Counted from the stretch's first letter, positions 50,690 to 60,729 are shown. The stretch is 64,000 nucleotides of DNA from Streptomyces sp. NBC_00286 (GCF_036173125.1 NZ_CP108054.1:8997501-9061500), one strand, 5' to 3'. Made by a program: numbers and translations. Notes: generated from the sequence alone by a model not told the origin.

Positions 50690-51850
50690 GTGCGAGTCGG
50701 CCTGCTGACCCGGGAGTACCCGCCGGACGTGTACGGCGGCGCGGGCGTCCATGTCGAGTTCCTCGCCCGGGAGCTACGACCCCTGACGGACCTGGATGTC
50801 CACTGCTGGGGCGAGGGCGCCGCGGGCGGAGTCGTACGCCACCGGTCCTGGCCCCTGCTCGACGGCGCGAACGACGCGCTGCGCACCTTCTCCGTGGACC
50901 TCGCGATGACCGCCGCCCTCGAAGGCCGCGAGCTCGTCCACTCGCACACCTGGTACGCCAATCTCGCCGGCCACCTCGCGAAAATGCTGTACGGCATTCC
51001 GCACGTGATGACCGCCCACTCCCTGGAGCCGCTGCGCCCCTGGAAGGCCGAGCAACTCGGTGGCGGTTACGCCCTGTCGAGCTGGGCCGAACGCACCGCG
51101 ATCGAGGCCGCCGACGCAGTGATCGCCGTCTCCGGAGCCATGCGCGAGGACATCCTCGGCTGCTACTCGGCCCTGGACCCGGCGAAGGTGCGCGTCGTGC
51201 ACAACGGCATCGACACCGCCCTGTACCAGCCGGACCACGGCACGGACGTCCTCGAACGCATCGGCGTCGACCCCGACCGCCCGTACGTCCTGTTCGTCGG
51301 ACGCATCACACGCCAGAAGGGCGTGCCCCAACTGCTGCGCGCCGTCCGCGACATCGACCCTGCCGCACAGGTCGTCCTGTGCGCGGGAGCCCCCGACACC
51401 CCGGAGATCGACCGGGAGTTCCGCGATCTCTTCCAGGAACTCAGCGGCGTACGCCAGGGCGTGTTCTGGATCCCGCAGATGCTCCCGCGCCCGGACGTGA
51501 TCCAACTCCTCACGCACGCCGCCGTGTTCGTATGCCCCTCGGTGTACGAGCCGCTGGGCATCGTCAACCTGGAGGCGATGGCCTGCGGCACGGCCGTGGT
51601 CGCCTCACGCGTCGGCGGAATTCCCGAGGTCGTCGAGGACGGCGAGACGGGTCTGCTCGTATCCGTCGACGAGAACGCCGAGCAGCACGCGGCACAGCTC
51701 GCGCGGGCCCTGGACGCACTGCTCGCCGACCCCGAGACCCGCCGGCGGATGGGCGAGGCGGGCAGGGAGCGGGCGGTGCGGGAGTTCGGCTGGGACGCGG
51801 TGGCGCGGCGCACGGTCCAGCTGTACGAGGAACTCCTCAAAGAGGGGTAA
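50690..51850 (+). CDS. glgA: GT4 glycosyltransferase, GlgA/GlgM type
   Basis: A 386-aa retaining glucosyltransferase. It starts VRVGLLTREYPPDVYGGAGV, exactly where the mycobacterial orthologue begins, and has FVGRITRQKGVPQLL and YEPLGIVNLEAMACGT, the donor-binding ExxGIxxLE region of GT4. GTG 50690 has AGGGGG 7 nt upstream. Actinobacterial members transfer glucose from ADP-glucose either to glycogen or to phosphate to give maltose-1-phosphate (GlgM), so the product is uncertain. It lies 60 nt before glgC, its substrate supplier. Confidence 0.9.
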   Translation: MRVGLLTREYPPDVYGGAGVHVEFLARELRPLTDLDVHCWGEGAAGGVVRHRSWPLLDGANDALRTFSVDLAMTAALEGRELVHSHTWYANLAGHLAKMLYGIPHVMTAHSLEPLRPWKAEQLGGGYALSSWAERTAIEAADAVIAVSGAMREDILGCYSALDPAKVRVVHNGIDTALYQPDHGTDVLERIGVDPDRPYVLFVGRITRQKGVPQLLRAVRDIDPAAQVVLCAGAPDTPEIDREFRDLFQELSGVRQGVFWIPQMLPRPDVIQLLTHAAVFVCPSVYEPLGIVNLEAMACGTAVVASRVGGIPEVVEDGETGLLVSVDENAEQHAAQLARALDALLADPETRRRMGEAGRERAVREFGWDAVARRTVQLYEELLKEG

Positions 51851-51910
51851 GCCTCAAGCAGGTGAAGTACAAGAAAGTGGCACAACCGGGCGGTAGAGGG
51901 GCGGCACGGC

Positions 51911-53131
51911 ATGCGACGCGGTGGACCTTCGGTGCTGGGAATCGTACTGGCGGGCGGTGAGGGCAAGCGCTTGATGCCCCTGACCGCCGACCGGGCGAAA
52001 CCCGCGGTCACGTTTGGCGGAACGTATCGCCTCGTGGACTTCGTTCTTTCCAACCTTGTCAACGCGGACATCCTGCGCATCTGCGTACTCACGCAGTACA
52101 AGTCGCATTCGCTGGACCGGCACATCACCACGACCTGGCGGATGTCCAGCCTGCTGGGCAACTACGTCACGCCGGTACCGGCCCAGCAGCGGCTCGGCCC
52201 GCGCTGGTATCTCGGCAGCGCCGACGCGATCCTGCAGTCACTGAACCTCATCTACGACGACCAGCCCGAGTACGTCGCGGTGTTCGGTGCTGACCACGTG
52301 TACCGCATGGATCCGCGGCAGATGCTCGCCCAGCACATCGAGAGCGGGGCGGGCGTGACCGTCGCCGGGATCCGGGTGCCGCGGGGCGAGTCGTCCTCCT
52401 TCGGCGTCATCGCTCCGGGAACCGACGGTCTGACCGTCGACAGCTTCCTGGAGAAGCCTGCCGACCCGCCGGGTCTGCCGGACGACCCCGAGTCCGTGTT
52501 CGCCTCGATGGGCAACTACATCTTCACCACCAAGGCCCTGATCGAGGCCCTCCAAAGGGACTCCGAGGACGAGAACTCCGTACACGACATGGGCGGCTCG
52601 ATCCTGCCGCAGCTCACCGAACGCGGCGAGGCCCAGCTGTACGACTTCAGCGCCAACCATGTGCCCGGCGAGACGGTACGAGACCAGGGTTACTGGCGTG
52701 ACGTCGGCACCCTCGACGCGTACTACGACGCTCACATGGACCTGATCGCCGAGCGGCCCGTCTTCAACCTCTACAACCGCCAGTGGCCCATCTACACCCA
52801 CTCCGGCCAGCTCTCCCCGGCCCGCTTCAACGCCGGCGGCATCGCCAGCGAGTCGATCATCAGCGCCGGCTGCCTCATCCGCGGCCAGGTCACCCGCTCG
52901 GTGCTCTCGCCGGGCGTGGTCGTCGACCCGGGCGCCGTCGTCCAGGGCTCGGTACTGCACGACAACGTCCACATCGGGCGGGGTGCGGTGGTACGGGGCG
53001 CGGTGCTCGACAAGAACGTACAGGTGCCGCCGGGCGCGACCATCGGCGTCAACCCGGAACGGGACCATGAGCTCTACACGGTCTCCAAGGGCGGGGTGAT
53101 CGCCCTGGGCAAGGGCCAGCAGGTGTCGTAA
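51911..53131 (+). CDS. glgC: Glucose-1-phosphate adenylyltransferase
   Basis: A 406-aa ADP-glucose pyrophosphorylase. The nucleotide motif [20 protein letters not shown] opens the protein, with the catalytic GADHVYRMD and the substrate FLEKPADPP block, and a left-handed beta-helix of hexapeptide repeats at the C-terminus. It makes ADP-glucose for glycogen or alpha-glucan synthesis by the preceding gene. Both lie near a WS/DGAT gene, so carbon-storage functions are grouped here. The RBS is weak, suggesting translational coupling with the upstream gene. Confidence 0.95.
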   Translation: MRRGGPSVLGIVLAGGEGKRLMPLTADRAKPAVTFGGTYRLVDFVLSNLVNADILRICVLTQYKSHSLDRHITTTWRMSSLLGNYVTPVPAQQRLGPRWYLGSADAILQSLNLIYDDQPEYVAVFGADHVYRMDPRQMLAQHIESGAGVTVAGIRVPRGESSSFGVIAPGTDGLTVDSFLEKPADPPGLPDDPESVFASMGNYIFTTKALIEALQRDSEDENSVHDMGGSILPQLTERGEAQLYDFSANHVPGETVRDQGYWRDVGTLDAYYDAHMDLIAERPVFNLYNRQWPIYTHSGQLSPARFNAGGIASESIISAGCLIRGQVTRSVLSPGVVVDPGAVVQGSVLHDNVHIGRGAVVRGAVLDKNVQVPPGATIGVNPERDHELYTVSKGGVIALGKGQQVS

Positions 53132-53231
53132 CGATCACCATGACGGCCTCGGTGCGGAATACGTACCGGGGCTTTGTCATGTCCGTGGACAAAGTGCGGG
53201 AATCCGTGTTGTCATGCCAACTGCCGTTCCT

Positions 53232-53243
53232 GACAACGTTATC
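53232..53243. promoter_or_regulatory. LacI-type operator and nearby inverted repeats for the GH2 gene
   Basis: gacaacgttatc is a near-perfect palindrome centred on AACGTT, the core of LacI-family sites, 67 nt before the GH2 start. Two further inverted repeats flank it: CTTTGTC-N9-GACAAAG (53171-53193) and GTTGTCA-N16-TGACAAC (53209-53238). Confidence 0.5.
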
Positions 53244-53310
53244 CAGGCCGACCGGACCGCAGCCGGCCAGGAGCGACGAGCCGCCACTTTCCTCAACCAA
53301 GGAGGAACCC

Positions 53311-55962
53311 GTGCGCATCAGAAGAACCGCAAGACCGGCAGGACCCGCCAGACCCCGCCGGCACAGAGACCGCCTCGCGTTATTCCTCGCCGTGGTCCTC
53401 GGCATCGCCGGACTCACCGCCGCACCGGCCGCGACCGCGGCCGCGGCCGACGACTCCGCTGAGATCCATGGCCTGAAGGGCGAGTACTACACCCAGTCCA
53501 CCCCCGGCGCCTTCGACTTCCACGAGCTCAAGGCCACCGGATTCGACCGGCAGCTCGACTTCGACAACCTCGAACCACGGCTGGACTTCGCCACCGGACA
53601 GTCCGACGACGTCAGCGTCCGCTGGACCGGGAAGCTCGTACCGGAGAAGACCGGCCCGCACACCTTCTCGATCATCGGCGACAACGGCTTCCGGCTGTGG
53701 ATCGACGACGAACTCGTCATCGACCACTGGGTCGACGACTGGGACCGCGAACAGACCGCCCCGCCCGTCGAGTTGACGTCCGGGCAGGCCTACGACATCA
53801 AGGTCGAGTACTTCGAGCACTACGGCGGCTCGAATCTCCACCTCCGCTGGACCCCGCCCGGCGGCAGCAAGACGGCCGTCCCGCAGTCCGCGTTCCGCCT
53901 CCCCGACGGCTACGACTACGACGGCGCTCTCGCGGCCACGGTCCTGGGGGACGGCCGCACCCTGAAGCTCGACTTCGCGCAGCGGCTGACCGCACCCGCG
54001 GCCGGCCTCACTGATCACCTCGAGGCGGTCATCGGCGGTGCCGAATGGCCGCTCGGAACAGCCCAGTTGGACCCGGCCGACCCGAAAGCCCTGCTCGTCG
54101 CGCTCAAGGAACCCGTCGTCGGCAACAAGACCGGCACCGCCCGCGGCACCGTCGACCTCCGCTACGACGGCCAGGGTGGCCTGTCCGGCTCGGACGGCAA
54201 CGTTGTCGAAGCCTTCTGGAGCAGCGGCCCCAACCGCTCCACGTACCAGCTGCGCACCCAGTGGGCCGACGAGGTGGGCCCGGGCAACGCCCATCCCGAG
54301 TACCCCAGGCCGCAGCTGACGCGTGACGCCTGGCGCAACCTCAACGGACGCTGGCAGTTCGCCGCGGCCGAGGCCGGCGAGAAGCCCCCGGTCGGCAAGG
54401 ACCTCAAGGAGCGGATCCTCGTCCCGTATCCGGTGGAGTCCCAGCTCTCGGGCATCGAACGGCACGAGGACCGCATGTGGTACCGCCGCACCTTCACCGT
54501 CCCCGCGGACTGGAAGATCGGCTCCGGCAAGCGGCTCAAGCTCAACTTCGGCGCCGTCGACTGGCACTCCGAGGTCTACGTCAACGGCACCAAGGTCGCC
54601 GACCACAAGGGCGGCTACGACAAGTTCAGCGCCGACATCACCGACGCGCTGAAGCCCGGCCGCACCCAGGAACTGATCGTCGGCGTCTACGACCCGACCG
54701 ACTCGGCGGGCGGCGAGAACCCGCCCGTCGGCAAGCAGCGCCTCGACCCCAGCGGCATCTGGTACACCTCGTCGTCCGGCATCTGGCAGACGGTGTGGAT
54801 GGAGCCGGTCGCGGCCGACCATGTCGACTCGCTCAAGCTCACTCCGGACGTGGAGACGGGCCGGCTCACCGTGGAGCCGAGGGGAGTGCGTGACGGAGTT
54901 CCGGTCACGGCAGTGGCGTACGAGGGTAAACGGAAGGTCGCCACGGCGAGCGGCCGTACCGGACAGCCCCTCGAACTCAAGATCCCGAAGCCCCGGCTCT
55001 GGTCACCCGACGACCCCTTCCTCTACGACCTGAAGGTGAGCGTCGGCCGCGACCGCGTCGGCAGCTATTTCGGCATGCGGTCCATCGCCGTGAAGCAGGT
55101 GAACGGCACCCCGCGTACCGTCCTCAACGGCGAGCCCGTCTTCATGATGGCCACGCTCGACCAGGGCTTCTGGCCCGACGGACTGCACACGGCGCCCACC
55201 GACGAGGCCCTCGCGTACGACCTGAGGATGCACAAGGAGATGGGCTTCAACTCGGTCCGCAAGCACATCAAGGTGGAGCCGGACCGCTGGTTCTACTGGG
55301 CCGACCGGCTCGGTCTGCTGGTCTGGCAGGACATGCCCGCGATGACCGCCGGGCTGAATCCCGATGCCGCGTCCCGTGCCCAGTACGAGCGCGAGATGAA
55401 GCAGATGATCGACGAGCACATCAGCAGCCCGTCGACCGTGATGTGGGTGACCTTCAACGAGGGCTGGGGCCAGTACGACATGGGCCGCATCGCCGAGCAG
55501 GCGAAGGCCTGGGATCCGACACGGCTGGTCAACGGCCAGTCGGGCCTCAACCTCGGGGCCGACGGCGGCACCGGCGACCTCATGGACGAGCACGGCTACC
55601 CGAGCCCGGCGCTACCAACGGCACCCGACGGAAAGCGGGCGCTGGTCAGCGGCGAGTACGGCGGCCTCGGCCTCGCCGTGCCCGGGCATGCCTGGTCGGT
55701 CCAGCAGTCGTACGTCGACGTCGACCCGGCCACCTACACCGACGACTACCTGACGAAGCTCGACGAGGTACGCGCACTCGTATGCCGGGGCAGCAACGGC
55801 GCCGTCTACACCCAGATCTCCGACGTGGAGGGGGAGCTGAACGGTCTCCTCACCTACGACCGCGAGGTGATCAAGCCCGATGTGCCCCGGCTGAAGGCCG
55901 CACACGAGGCACTGATCCGGGACGCGTCGCTGCCGACCCCTGCGGGCTGCCCGGCCGCGTGA
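53311..55962 (+). CDS. Secreted PA14-GH2 glycosidase
   Basis: An 883-aa exported glycosidase. The signal peptide (ALFLAVVLGIAGLTAAPAA) is followed by a PA14 carbohydrate-binding domain (about 55-195: GLKGEYYTQ, FSIIGDNGFRLWIDDELVID, YFEHYGGSNLHLRW). A GH2 sandwich, immunoglobulin-like domain and TIM barrel follow from about 330. Probable acid/base Glu lies in FNEGWGQY and the nucleophile in SGEYGG. GTG 53311 has AAGGAGG 5 nt upstream, better than the long upstream frame. GH2 includes beta-galactosidases, mannosidases and glucuronidases; I cannot tell which. Confidence 0.9.
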   Translation: MRIRRTARPAGPARPRRHRDRLALFLAVVLGIAGLTAAPAATAAAADDSAEIHGLKGEYYTQSTPGAFDFHELKATGFDRQLDFDNLEPRLDFATGQSDDVSVRWTGKLVPEKTGPHTFSIIGDNGFRLWIDDELVIDHWVDDWDREQTAPPVELTSGQAYDIKVEYFEHYGGSNLHLRWTPPGGSKTAVPQSAFRLPDGYDYDGALAATVLGDGRTLKLDFAQRLTAPAAGLTDHLEAVIGGAEWPLGTAQLDPADPKALLVALKEPVVGNKTGTARGTVDLRYDGQGGLSGSDGNVVEAFWSSGPNRSTYQLRTQWADEVGPGNAHPEYPRPQLTRDAWRNLNGRWQFAAAEAGEKPPVGKDLKERILVPYPVESQLSGIERHEDRMWYRRTFTVPADWKIGSGKRLKLNFGAVDWHSEVYVNGTKVADHKGGYDKFSADITDALKPGRTQELIVGVYDPTDSAGGENPPVGKQRLDPSGIWYTSSSGIWQTVWMEPVAADHVDSLKLTPDVETGRLTVEPRGVRDGVPVTAVAYEGKRKVATASGRTGQPLELKIPKPRLWSPDDPFLYDLKVSVGRDRVGSYFGMRSIAVKQVNGTPRTVLNGEPVFMMATLDQGFWPDGLHTAPTDEALAYDLRMHKEMGFNSVRKHIKVEPDRWFYWADRLGLLVWQDMPAMTAGLNPDAASRAQYEREMKQMIDEHISSPSTVMWVTFNEGWGQYDMGRIAEQAKAWDPTRLVNGQSGLNLGADGGTGDLMDEHGYPSPALPTAPDGKRALVSGEYGGLGLAVPGHAWSVQQSYVDVDPATYTDDYLTKLDEVRALVCRGSNGAVYTQISDVEGELNGLLTYDREVIKPDVPRLKAAHEALIRDASLPTPAGCPAA

Positions 55963-56234
55963 CGGCCATCCGGCTGAATCCTGCGACCGGCGTGCCGTGA
56001 AGACTCCGCCCGTCCACCTCCGCGGTGGGCGGGCGGGGCCGCACCGCCGTATCCGGCCCCGAAGCCCCCTTCGACCACCCTGAAATGCCCCCGTGAACCC
56101 CACCGGTCCCATCCCTCACATGGGCGATAGGACTTAATCTGCTGTTAACTGAGCGTAGCTTGATCGTACTTGACCGTAATCGCTTGTCAGGGGTTGACTG
56201 CTTGCTCACCCGTCGTCGACGCGAGAGCAAGCCA

Positions 56235-57572
56235 TTGACCTCCGACCTGCTTGCACCACTCGACCTGGCGTTCTGGAACATCGAGTCCGCCGAGCACCCC
56301 ATGCATCTCGGCGCCCTCGGCGTCTTCGAGAGCCATTCGCCCGCAGCGGGCGCGCACGCCGCCGATCTGCTGGCGGCCCGCGCCGCGGGTGTGCCGGGGC
56401 TGCGGATGCGGATCCGTGACGTATGGCGGCCGCGCTCCTTCGGGCAGCCGCTGGCCTTCGGCGGCGCGGCCCGTGAGCCCGTCCCCGACTTCGACCCGCT
56501 CGACCATGTCCGGCTGCACGCGCCGACCGCGGACTTCCACGAATCGGCGGGCGCGCTCATGCAGCGCCCGCTGGAGCGCGGCAGGCCGCCGTGGGAGGCG
56601 CATGTGCTGCCCGGCGTGGACGGCACCTCGTTCGCCGTGCTCTTCAAGTTCCACCACGCCCTGGCCGACGGACTGCGCGCGCTGACGCTCGCGGCGGCGG
56701 TCATGGACCCCATGGACCTGCCCGAGCCCCGCCCCCGCCCCGCAGAGCCCGCACGCGGCTTCCTCCCGGACGTACGCAAACTGCCGGGCCTCGTCCGCGG
56801 CACCCTCTCCGACGTGGGCCGGGCCCTCGACATCGGCACCTCCGTAGCCCGCGCCACTCTGGGTGTCCGCTCCTCGCCCGCCCTGGTGTCGGAGCCGACC
56901 GGCACACGCCGTATCGCGGGCGTGCACCTCGACCTCGACGAGGTGCACAAGATCCGCAAGAGCGCGGGCGGCACCGTCAACGACGTACTGATCGCGATCG
57001 TCGCGGGCGCCCTGCGCCGCTGGCTGGACGAGCGCGGCGACGGCAGCGAGGGCGTCGAGCCCCGCGCCCTGATCCCCGTCTCCAAGCGCCGCCCGCGCAC
57101 CGCGCACCCCCAGGGCAACCGGCTCTCCGGCTACCTGATCAAGCTGCCCGTCGACGACGCGGACCCGCTCGGCCGGCTCGACACGGTGCGTACGGCCATG
57201 AACCGCAACAAGGACGCGGGCCCCAACCGGGGCGCAGGCGCCGTGGCCCTGCTTGCCGACCATGTGCTGCCGCTGGGGCACCGGCTGGGCGGTCCCGTCG
57301 TCGGACAGGCGGCCCGGCTGCTCTTCGACATCCTGGTCACCAGCGTGCCGCTGCCCAGCCTCGGCCTGAAACTCGGCGGTTGCCCGCTCACCGAGGTCTA
57401 TCCGCTCGCCCCGCTCGCCCGCGGCCAGTCCCTCGCGGTCGCGGTCTCCACGTACCGAGGACGTGTCCACTACGGGCTCGTCGCCGACGCGGAGGCCGTG
57501 CCGGACCTGGACCGGCTGGCCAAGGCGGTGATCGCGGAGGTGGAGGAACTGAACGTCGCCTGCGCGCCGTGA
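56235..57572 (+). CDS. WS/DGAT wax ester synthase/diacylglycerol acyltransferase
   Basis: A 445-aa membrane-associated acyltransferase that makes triacylglycerol or wax esters from acyl-CoA. The catalytic HHxxxDG is present as FHHALADG, with GTVNDVLIAIVAGALRRWL and NRLSGYLIKLPV blocks of the family. The TTG at 56235 begins at the conserved N-terminus (TSDLLAPLDLAFWNIE) and gives a family-typical length; earlier starts would add an unsupported leader. Triacylglycerol is a major Streptomyces store, so this joins glgA/glgC in a carbon-storage neighbourhood. Confidence 0.9.
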   Translation: MTSDLLAPLDLAFWNIESAEHPMHLGALGVFESHSPAAGAHAADLLAARAAGVPGLRMRIRDVWRPRSFGQPLAFGGAAREPVPDFDPLDHVRLHAPTADFHESAGALMQRPLERGRPPWEAHVLPGVDGTSFAVLFKFHHALADGLRALTLAAAVMDPMDLPEPRPRPAEPARGFLPDVRKLPGLVRGTLSDVGRALDIGTSVARATLGVRSSPALVSEPTGTRRIAGVHLDLDEVHKIRKSAGGTVNDVLIAIVAGALRRWLDERGDGSEGVEPRALIPVSKRRPRTAHPQGNRLSGYLIKLPVDDADPLGRLDTVRTAMNRNKDAGPNRGAGAVALLADHVLPLGHRLGGPVVGQAARLLFDILVTSVPLPSLGLKLGGCPLTEVYPLAPLARGQSLAVAVSTYRGRVHYGLVADAEAVPDLDRLAKAVIAEVEELNVACAP

Positions 57573-57685
57573 CGGGAGTCGTGATCACGCCGGGTTTGGT
57601 GCCTTCGCCCTGCGCTCCGTAAAATTCCGCCTTCGAAAGCGAGCGCGGTTCGAGCGCGGCGCGGAACCCCGAGGAAGCAACGGCG

Positions 57686-59182
57686 ATGACGGTGATACAA
57701 GACGGCCAGGCGACCCCCGCCGTGGACACGGCAGAGGTGGCCAACGCCTCGTATGGTCCCGGCATCGACCCGGAGCGGCTGGCGGTCTGCCTCAGCGTGC
57801 TCGAGGAGCTCGACAAGCTGGAGATCGACCACCCGGACGCCGTGGCCGTGCGCCGCGCCACCGCGGGCGTGTACCGCACGGTGAAGCAGCGCCGCCGCCA
57901 GGAGCGCAGGGCCGCCAAGACCGCCCACGACAAGGCGGTCACGGAGGCGACGGCGACGGGTTCCGCCCAGCGCATCGACGACGAGACCGAGGGCATCCTG
58001 CCCTCGTCCGCCGTCGAGGCCGGGCAGATCGCGGGGATACTCCAGCGCCCGCGCTCCTGCTACACCTGCAAGACCCGGTACGTCGAGGTCGACTACTTCT
58101 ACCACCAGCTCTGCCAGAACTGCGCCGCCGAGAACCGGGCCCGCCGCGACGCCCGCGCGGATCTCACCGGCAAGCGCGCCCTGCTCACCGGTGGCCGCGC
58201 CAAGATCGGCATGTACATCGCGCTGCGCCTGCTGCGTGACGGTGCGCACACCACGATCACCACACGCTTCCCGAACGACGCGATCCGCCGCTTCAAGGCC
58301 ATGCCCGACAGCGACGAGTGGATCGGCCGCCTGAAGATCGTCGGCATCGACCTGCGCGACCCCGCCCAGGTGGTCGCGCTCGCCGACTCGGTCGCCGCCG
58401 CGGGCCCGCTCGACATCCTGATCAACAACGCGGCCCAGACGGTACGCCGCTCCCCGGGGGCCTACAGCGAGCTGCTCGCCGCCGAGTCCGCCCCGCTCCC
58501 GTCGGGCGAGCTGCCGCCCGCCGAGGTGATCGGCACCTTCGGCTCCGGTGCCGTGGCCGCGTTGCCGGTGGCCGGGGGCGGCGAGCTGACCGCGCAGGAC
58601 GTCACGGACCTCGCGCTGGTGTCCGGCTCGGCGTCCCTGGAGCGCATCGCGGCCGGTACGGCGATCGACGCGGGCGGTCTCGTGCCCGACCTGCACGACA
58701 CCAACAGCTGGATCCAGTCCGTCGAGGAGATCACTCCGGTCGAGCTGCTCGAGGTCCAGCTCTGCAACTCCACCGCGCCGTTCATCCTCATCAGCCGCCT
58801 GCGCGCCACGATGGCGGCCTCGGGGGCGAACCGCACGTACATCGTGAACGTGTCCGCCATGGAGGGCGTCTTCAGCCGCGGCTACAAGGGCGCGGGGCAC
58901 CCGCACACCAACATGGCCAAGGCCGCGCTCAACATGCTCACGCGCACCAGCGCGCAGGAGATGTTCGAGAAGGACCGCATCCTGATGACCGCCGTCGACA
59001 CCGGCTGGATCACCGACGAGCGGCCCCACCCGGACAAGATGCGCCTCGCCGACGCGGGGTTCCACGCGCCGCTCGACCTGATCGACGGGGCGGCCCGGGT
59101 GTACGACCCGATCGTGCGGGGCGAGCAGGGCGAGGATCTGTACGGGGTGTTCTTGAAGGACTACGCGCCCGGCAAGTGGTAG
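57686..59182 (+). CDS. SDR oxidoreductase with N-terminal zinc-ribbon domain
   Basis: A 498-aa protein. The first 160 residues form a helical Lys/Arg-rich segment and a four-Cys zinc ribbon (Cys125, Cys128, Cys143, Cys146). The SDR domain follows with TGGRAKIG at 168-175 and NNAAQTV; the active site reads VNVSAMEG followed after a longer-than-usual interval by N in place of Tyr before MAKAAL, so the canonical YxxxK is not evident. There is also a large insertion in mid-domain (LPSGELPPAEVIGTFGSG). The protein may be a divergent reductase or a scaffold. It is monocistronic; function unknown. Confidence 0.8.
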   Translation: MTVIQDGQATPAVDTAEVANASYGPGIDPERLAVCLSVLEELDKLEIDHPDAVAVRRATAGVYRTVKQRRRQERRAAKTAHDKAVTEATATGSAQRIDDETEGILPSSAVEAGQIAGILQRPRSCYTCKTRYVEVDYFYHQLCQNCAAENRARRDARADLTGKRALLTGGRAKIGMYIALRLLRDGAHTTITTRFPNDAIRRFKAMPDSDEWIGRLKIVGIDLRDPAQVVALADSVAAAGPLDILINNAAQTVRRSPGAYSELLAAESAPLPSGELPPAEVIGTFGSGAVAALPVAGGGELTAQDVTDLALVSGSASLERIAAGTAIDAGGLVPDLHDTNSWIQSVEEITPVELLEVQLCNSTAPFILISRLRATMAASGANRTYIVNVSAMEGVFSRGYKGAGHPHTNMAKAALNMLTRTSAQEMFEKDRILMTAVDTGWITDERPHPDKMRLADAGFHAPLDLIDGAARVYDPIVRGEQGEDLYGVFLKDYAPGKW

Positions 59183-59379
59183 GGCCGCCTGCCCGCGGTA
59201 ATCCGGTGGCCTGCGCGGGAGCCGCTGTCCTACCGTGAGGGTGCCCGGTGCGATGGCAACGCGTTCTTCGTGGTTCGACTCCGTGCAGGCCCTGCGCGGG
59301 CCTGTTGCCCTACTGGGGGCAAGCGCGTCGCCGCCTTGATCTCGGGCACCTCGCACACACCGTGTCGTGGTCAGCTGTG

Positions 59380-60201
59380 TCAGGACACGGTGCCGCCGGT
59401 ATCCGGCGGTGCCTGTGACCGCAGGCGTTCGTGCACCGCGTACGCCTGCGGCATGGCCGCCGCCCGTACCCTCGTACCGCCGTCCACCAGCAGGTCCGCC
59501 CCTGTGATCCACTCCGCCGCGTCCGAGGCCAGCCATACGACTGCTCGCGCGATGTCCTCGGGCTCGCCGATGCGGCCGAGGGGGAGTCCGGCGGCCACCT
59601 CGTCCTCCGCCCGTTCCCAGACGAAGCGGGCCATCTCGGTGCGGACCAGGCCGGGGGAGACGGAGTTGACGCGGACCTTGGGGGCCAGCTCGCCCGCGAG
59701 CTGTTGGGTGAGGTGCAGCAGGGCGGCCTTGCTGGTGCCGTACGCGCCCACGTTGGGGCCGACGTGCTCGGCGCCCTCCGTGCAGATGTTGACCACAGCT
59801 CCGCCGTGCTCGGCCATCCATGCCCGCCAGGCCCATTGCACCAGCCGTAGCGGCGCCTCGACGTTGACCGTGAACGCGTCGCGCCAGCGGTCCGGGTCGG
59901 CGTCCATGAGCGGGCCGTATGGCTCGTTGGTCGCCGCGTTGTTCACCACCAGGTCGATCCGGCCGAACTCGCGCAGCGTCAGCTCCGTCAGTGCCTGTAG
60001 ATGCGCCGGTTCGGCGACCGAGCCCGCGAGTCCGACGGCCCCCAGTTCCTTGGCGACTCGGCTTACCCCGCCGGGATCACGCGCGGTCACGCACACCCGC
60101 GCGCCCGCCTGGACGAGCGACTCCGCGACCGCCCGTCCGATACCGCGGGTAGCTCCGGTGACGATCGCGGCCTTGCCGGTGAGCCCGTACGGCGAAGTCA
60201 T
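59380..60201 (-). CDS. Classical SDR-family dehydrogenase (FabG-like)
   Basis: A 273-aa NAD(P)-dependent dehydrogenase, complete: TGATRGIGRAVAE for cofactor binding, NNAATNEP, an active-site pair of VNICTEGAEH and YGTSK, and the C-terminal SDAAEWITGADLLVDGG. It is separated from an HD-like gene on the same strand by 45 nt. The substrate is unspecified; a ketone, secondary alcohol or 3-oxoacyl group is likely. The 197-bp gap to the zinc-ribbon SDR contains no further gene. Confidence 0.92.
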   Translation of the reverse strand: MTSPYGLTGKAAIVTGATRGIGRAVAESLVQAGARVCVTARDPGGVSRVAKELGAVGLAGSVAEPAHLQALTELTLREFGRIDLVVNNAATNEPYGPLMDADPDRWRDAFTVNVEAPLRLVQWAWRAWMAEHGGAVVNICTEGAEHVGPNVGAYGTSKAALLHLTQQLAGELAPKVRVNSVSPGLVRTEMARFVWERAEDEVAAGLPLGRIGEPEDIARAVVWLASDAAEWITGADLLVDGGTRVRAAAMPQAYAVHERLRSQAPPDTGGTVS

Positions 60202-60246
60202 CCGCGTACGTTCTCATGACGGGCCGTCAGCTACCAGGGGTGTGCG

Positions 60247-60729
60247 TCAGCGGCGGACGGTGGCGCGTGCCGCGACCAGCTCCAAGACCGTGCGCCAGTC
60301 CTCCAGCACGCCGGCGTTGAGCCCGGCGACCTTGCCGGCCTCGTCCGCCTGCCGCAGGGACAGCACGTCGTCGTCGAACGGGCCGTCGTCCCACGGTGCC
60401 GCACGCAGGCGTACGAGACAGGCGACGCGCTCGCCGAGCAGGGACCGCACGGCGTCCGCCGCGTGGTCGGCGTGACGGGCCTCGTCACCGGGGTACAGCA
60501 GCTGACCTATGCCGTGCACCAGGCCGGCCACCTGGAGTTCCTTGTCACTGGGATGACCGCGCCGCAGCAGCGCGGCGGTCTGCAGTGCGTGATCGTGCAA
60601 ATCGAGTGCGCTGCCGGCGGGTGACCCTCCCCTTTGGCGTGGCTTCCGGTGGGGGACTGCCGAGGCGCCCCAGGCCCCTCGGCAGGCGTGCAGCAGATCC
60701 ATCAGCTCGTCGACACTGCGCAGCTCCAT
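60247..60729 (-). CDS. HD-domain-like protein with degenerate motif
   Basis: A 160-aa all-helical protein resembling small HD-domain/inositol-oxygenase-like proteins of streptomycetes. The first His/Asp block is present (LDLHDHALQTAALL), but the second, normally HD-x-G, reads LVHGIGQLL, so a key Asp ligand is replaced by Gly. A later Asp-rich WDDGPFDDDVL may or may not compensate. ATG 60729 (MELRSVDELMDLL) is preferred. It is co-directional with the SDR downstream. Catalytic activity is doubtful. Confidence 0.7.
   Translation of the reverse strand: MELRSVDELMDLLHACRGAWGASAVPHRKPRQRGGSPAGSALDLHDHALQTAALLRRGHPSDKELQVAGLVHGIGQLLYPGDEARHADHAADAVRSLLGERVACLVRLRAAPWDDGPFDDDVLSLRQADEAGKVAGLNAGVLEDWRTVLELVAARATVRR

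Noticed and set aside
57470..59836. A 788-codon minus-strand frame over the zinc-ribbon SDR
   Set aside because: Antisense shadow; the plus strand carries a cofactor motif and a Cys ribbon.
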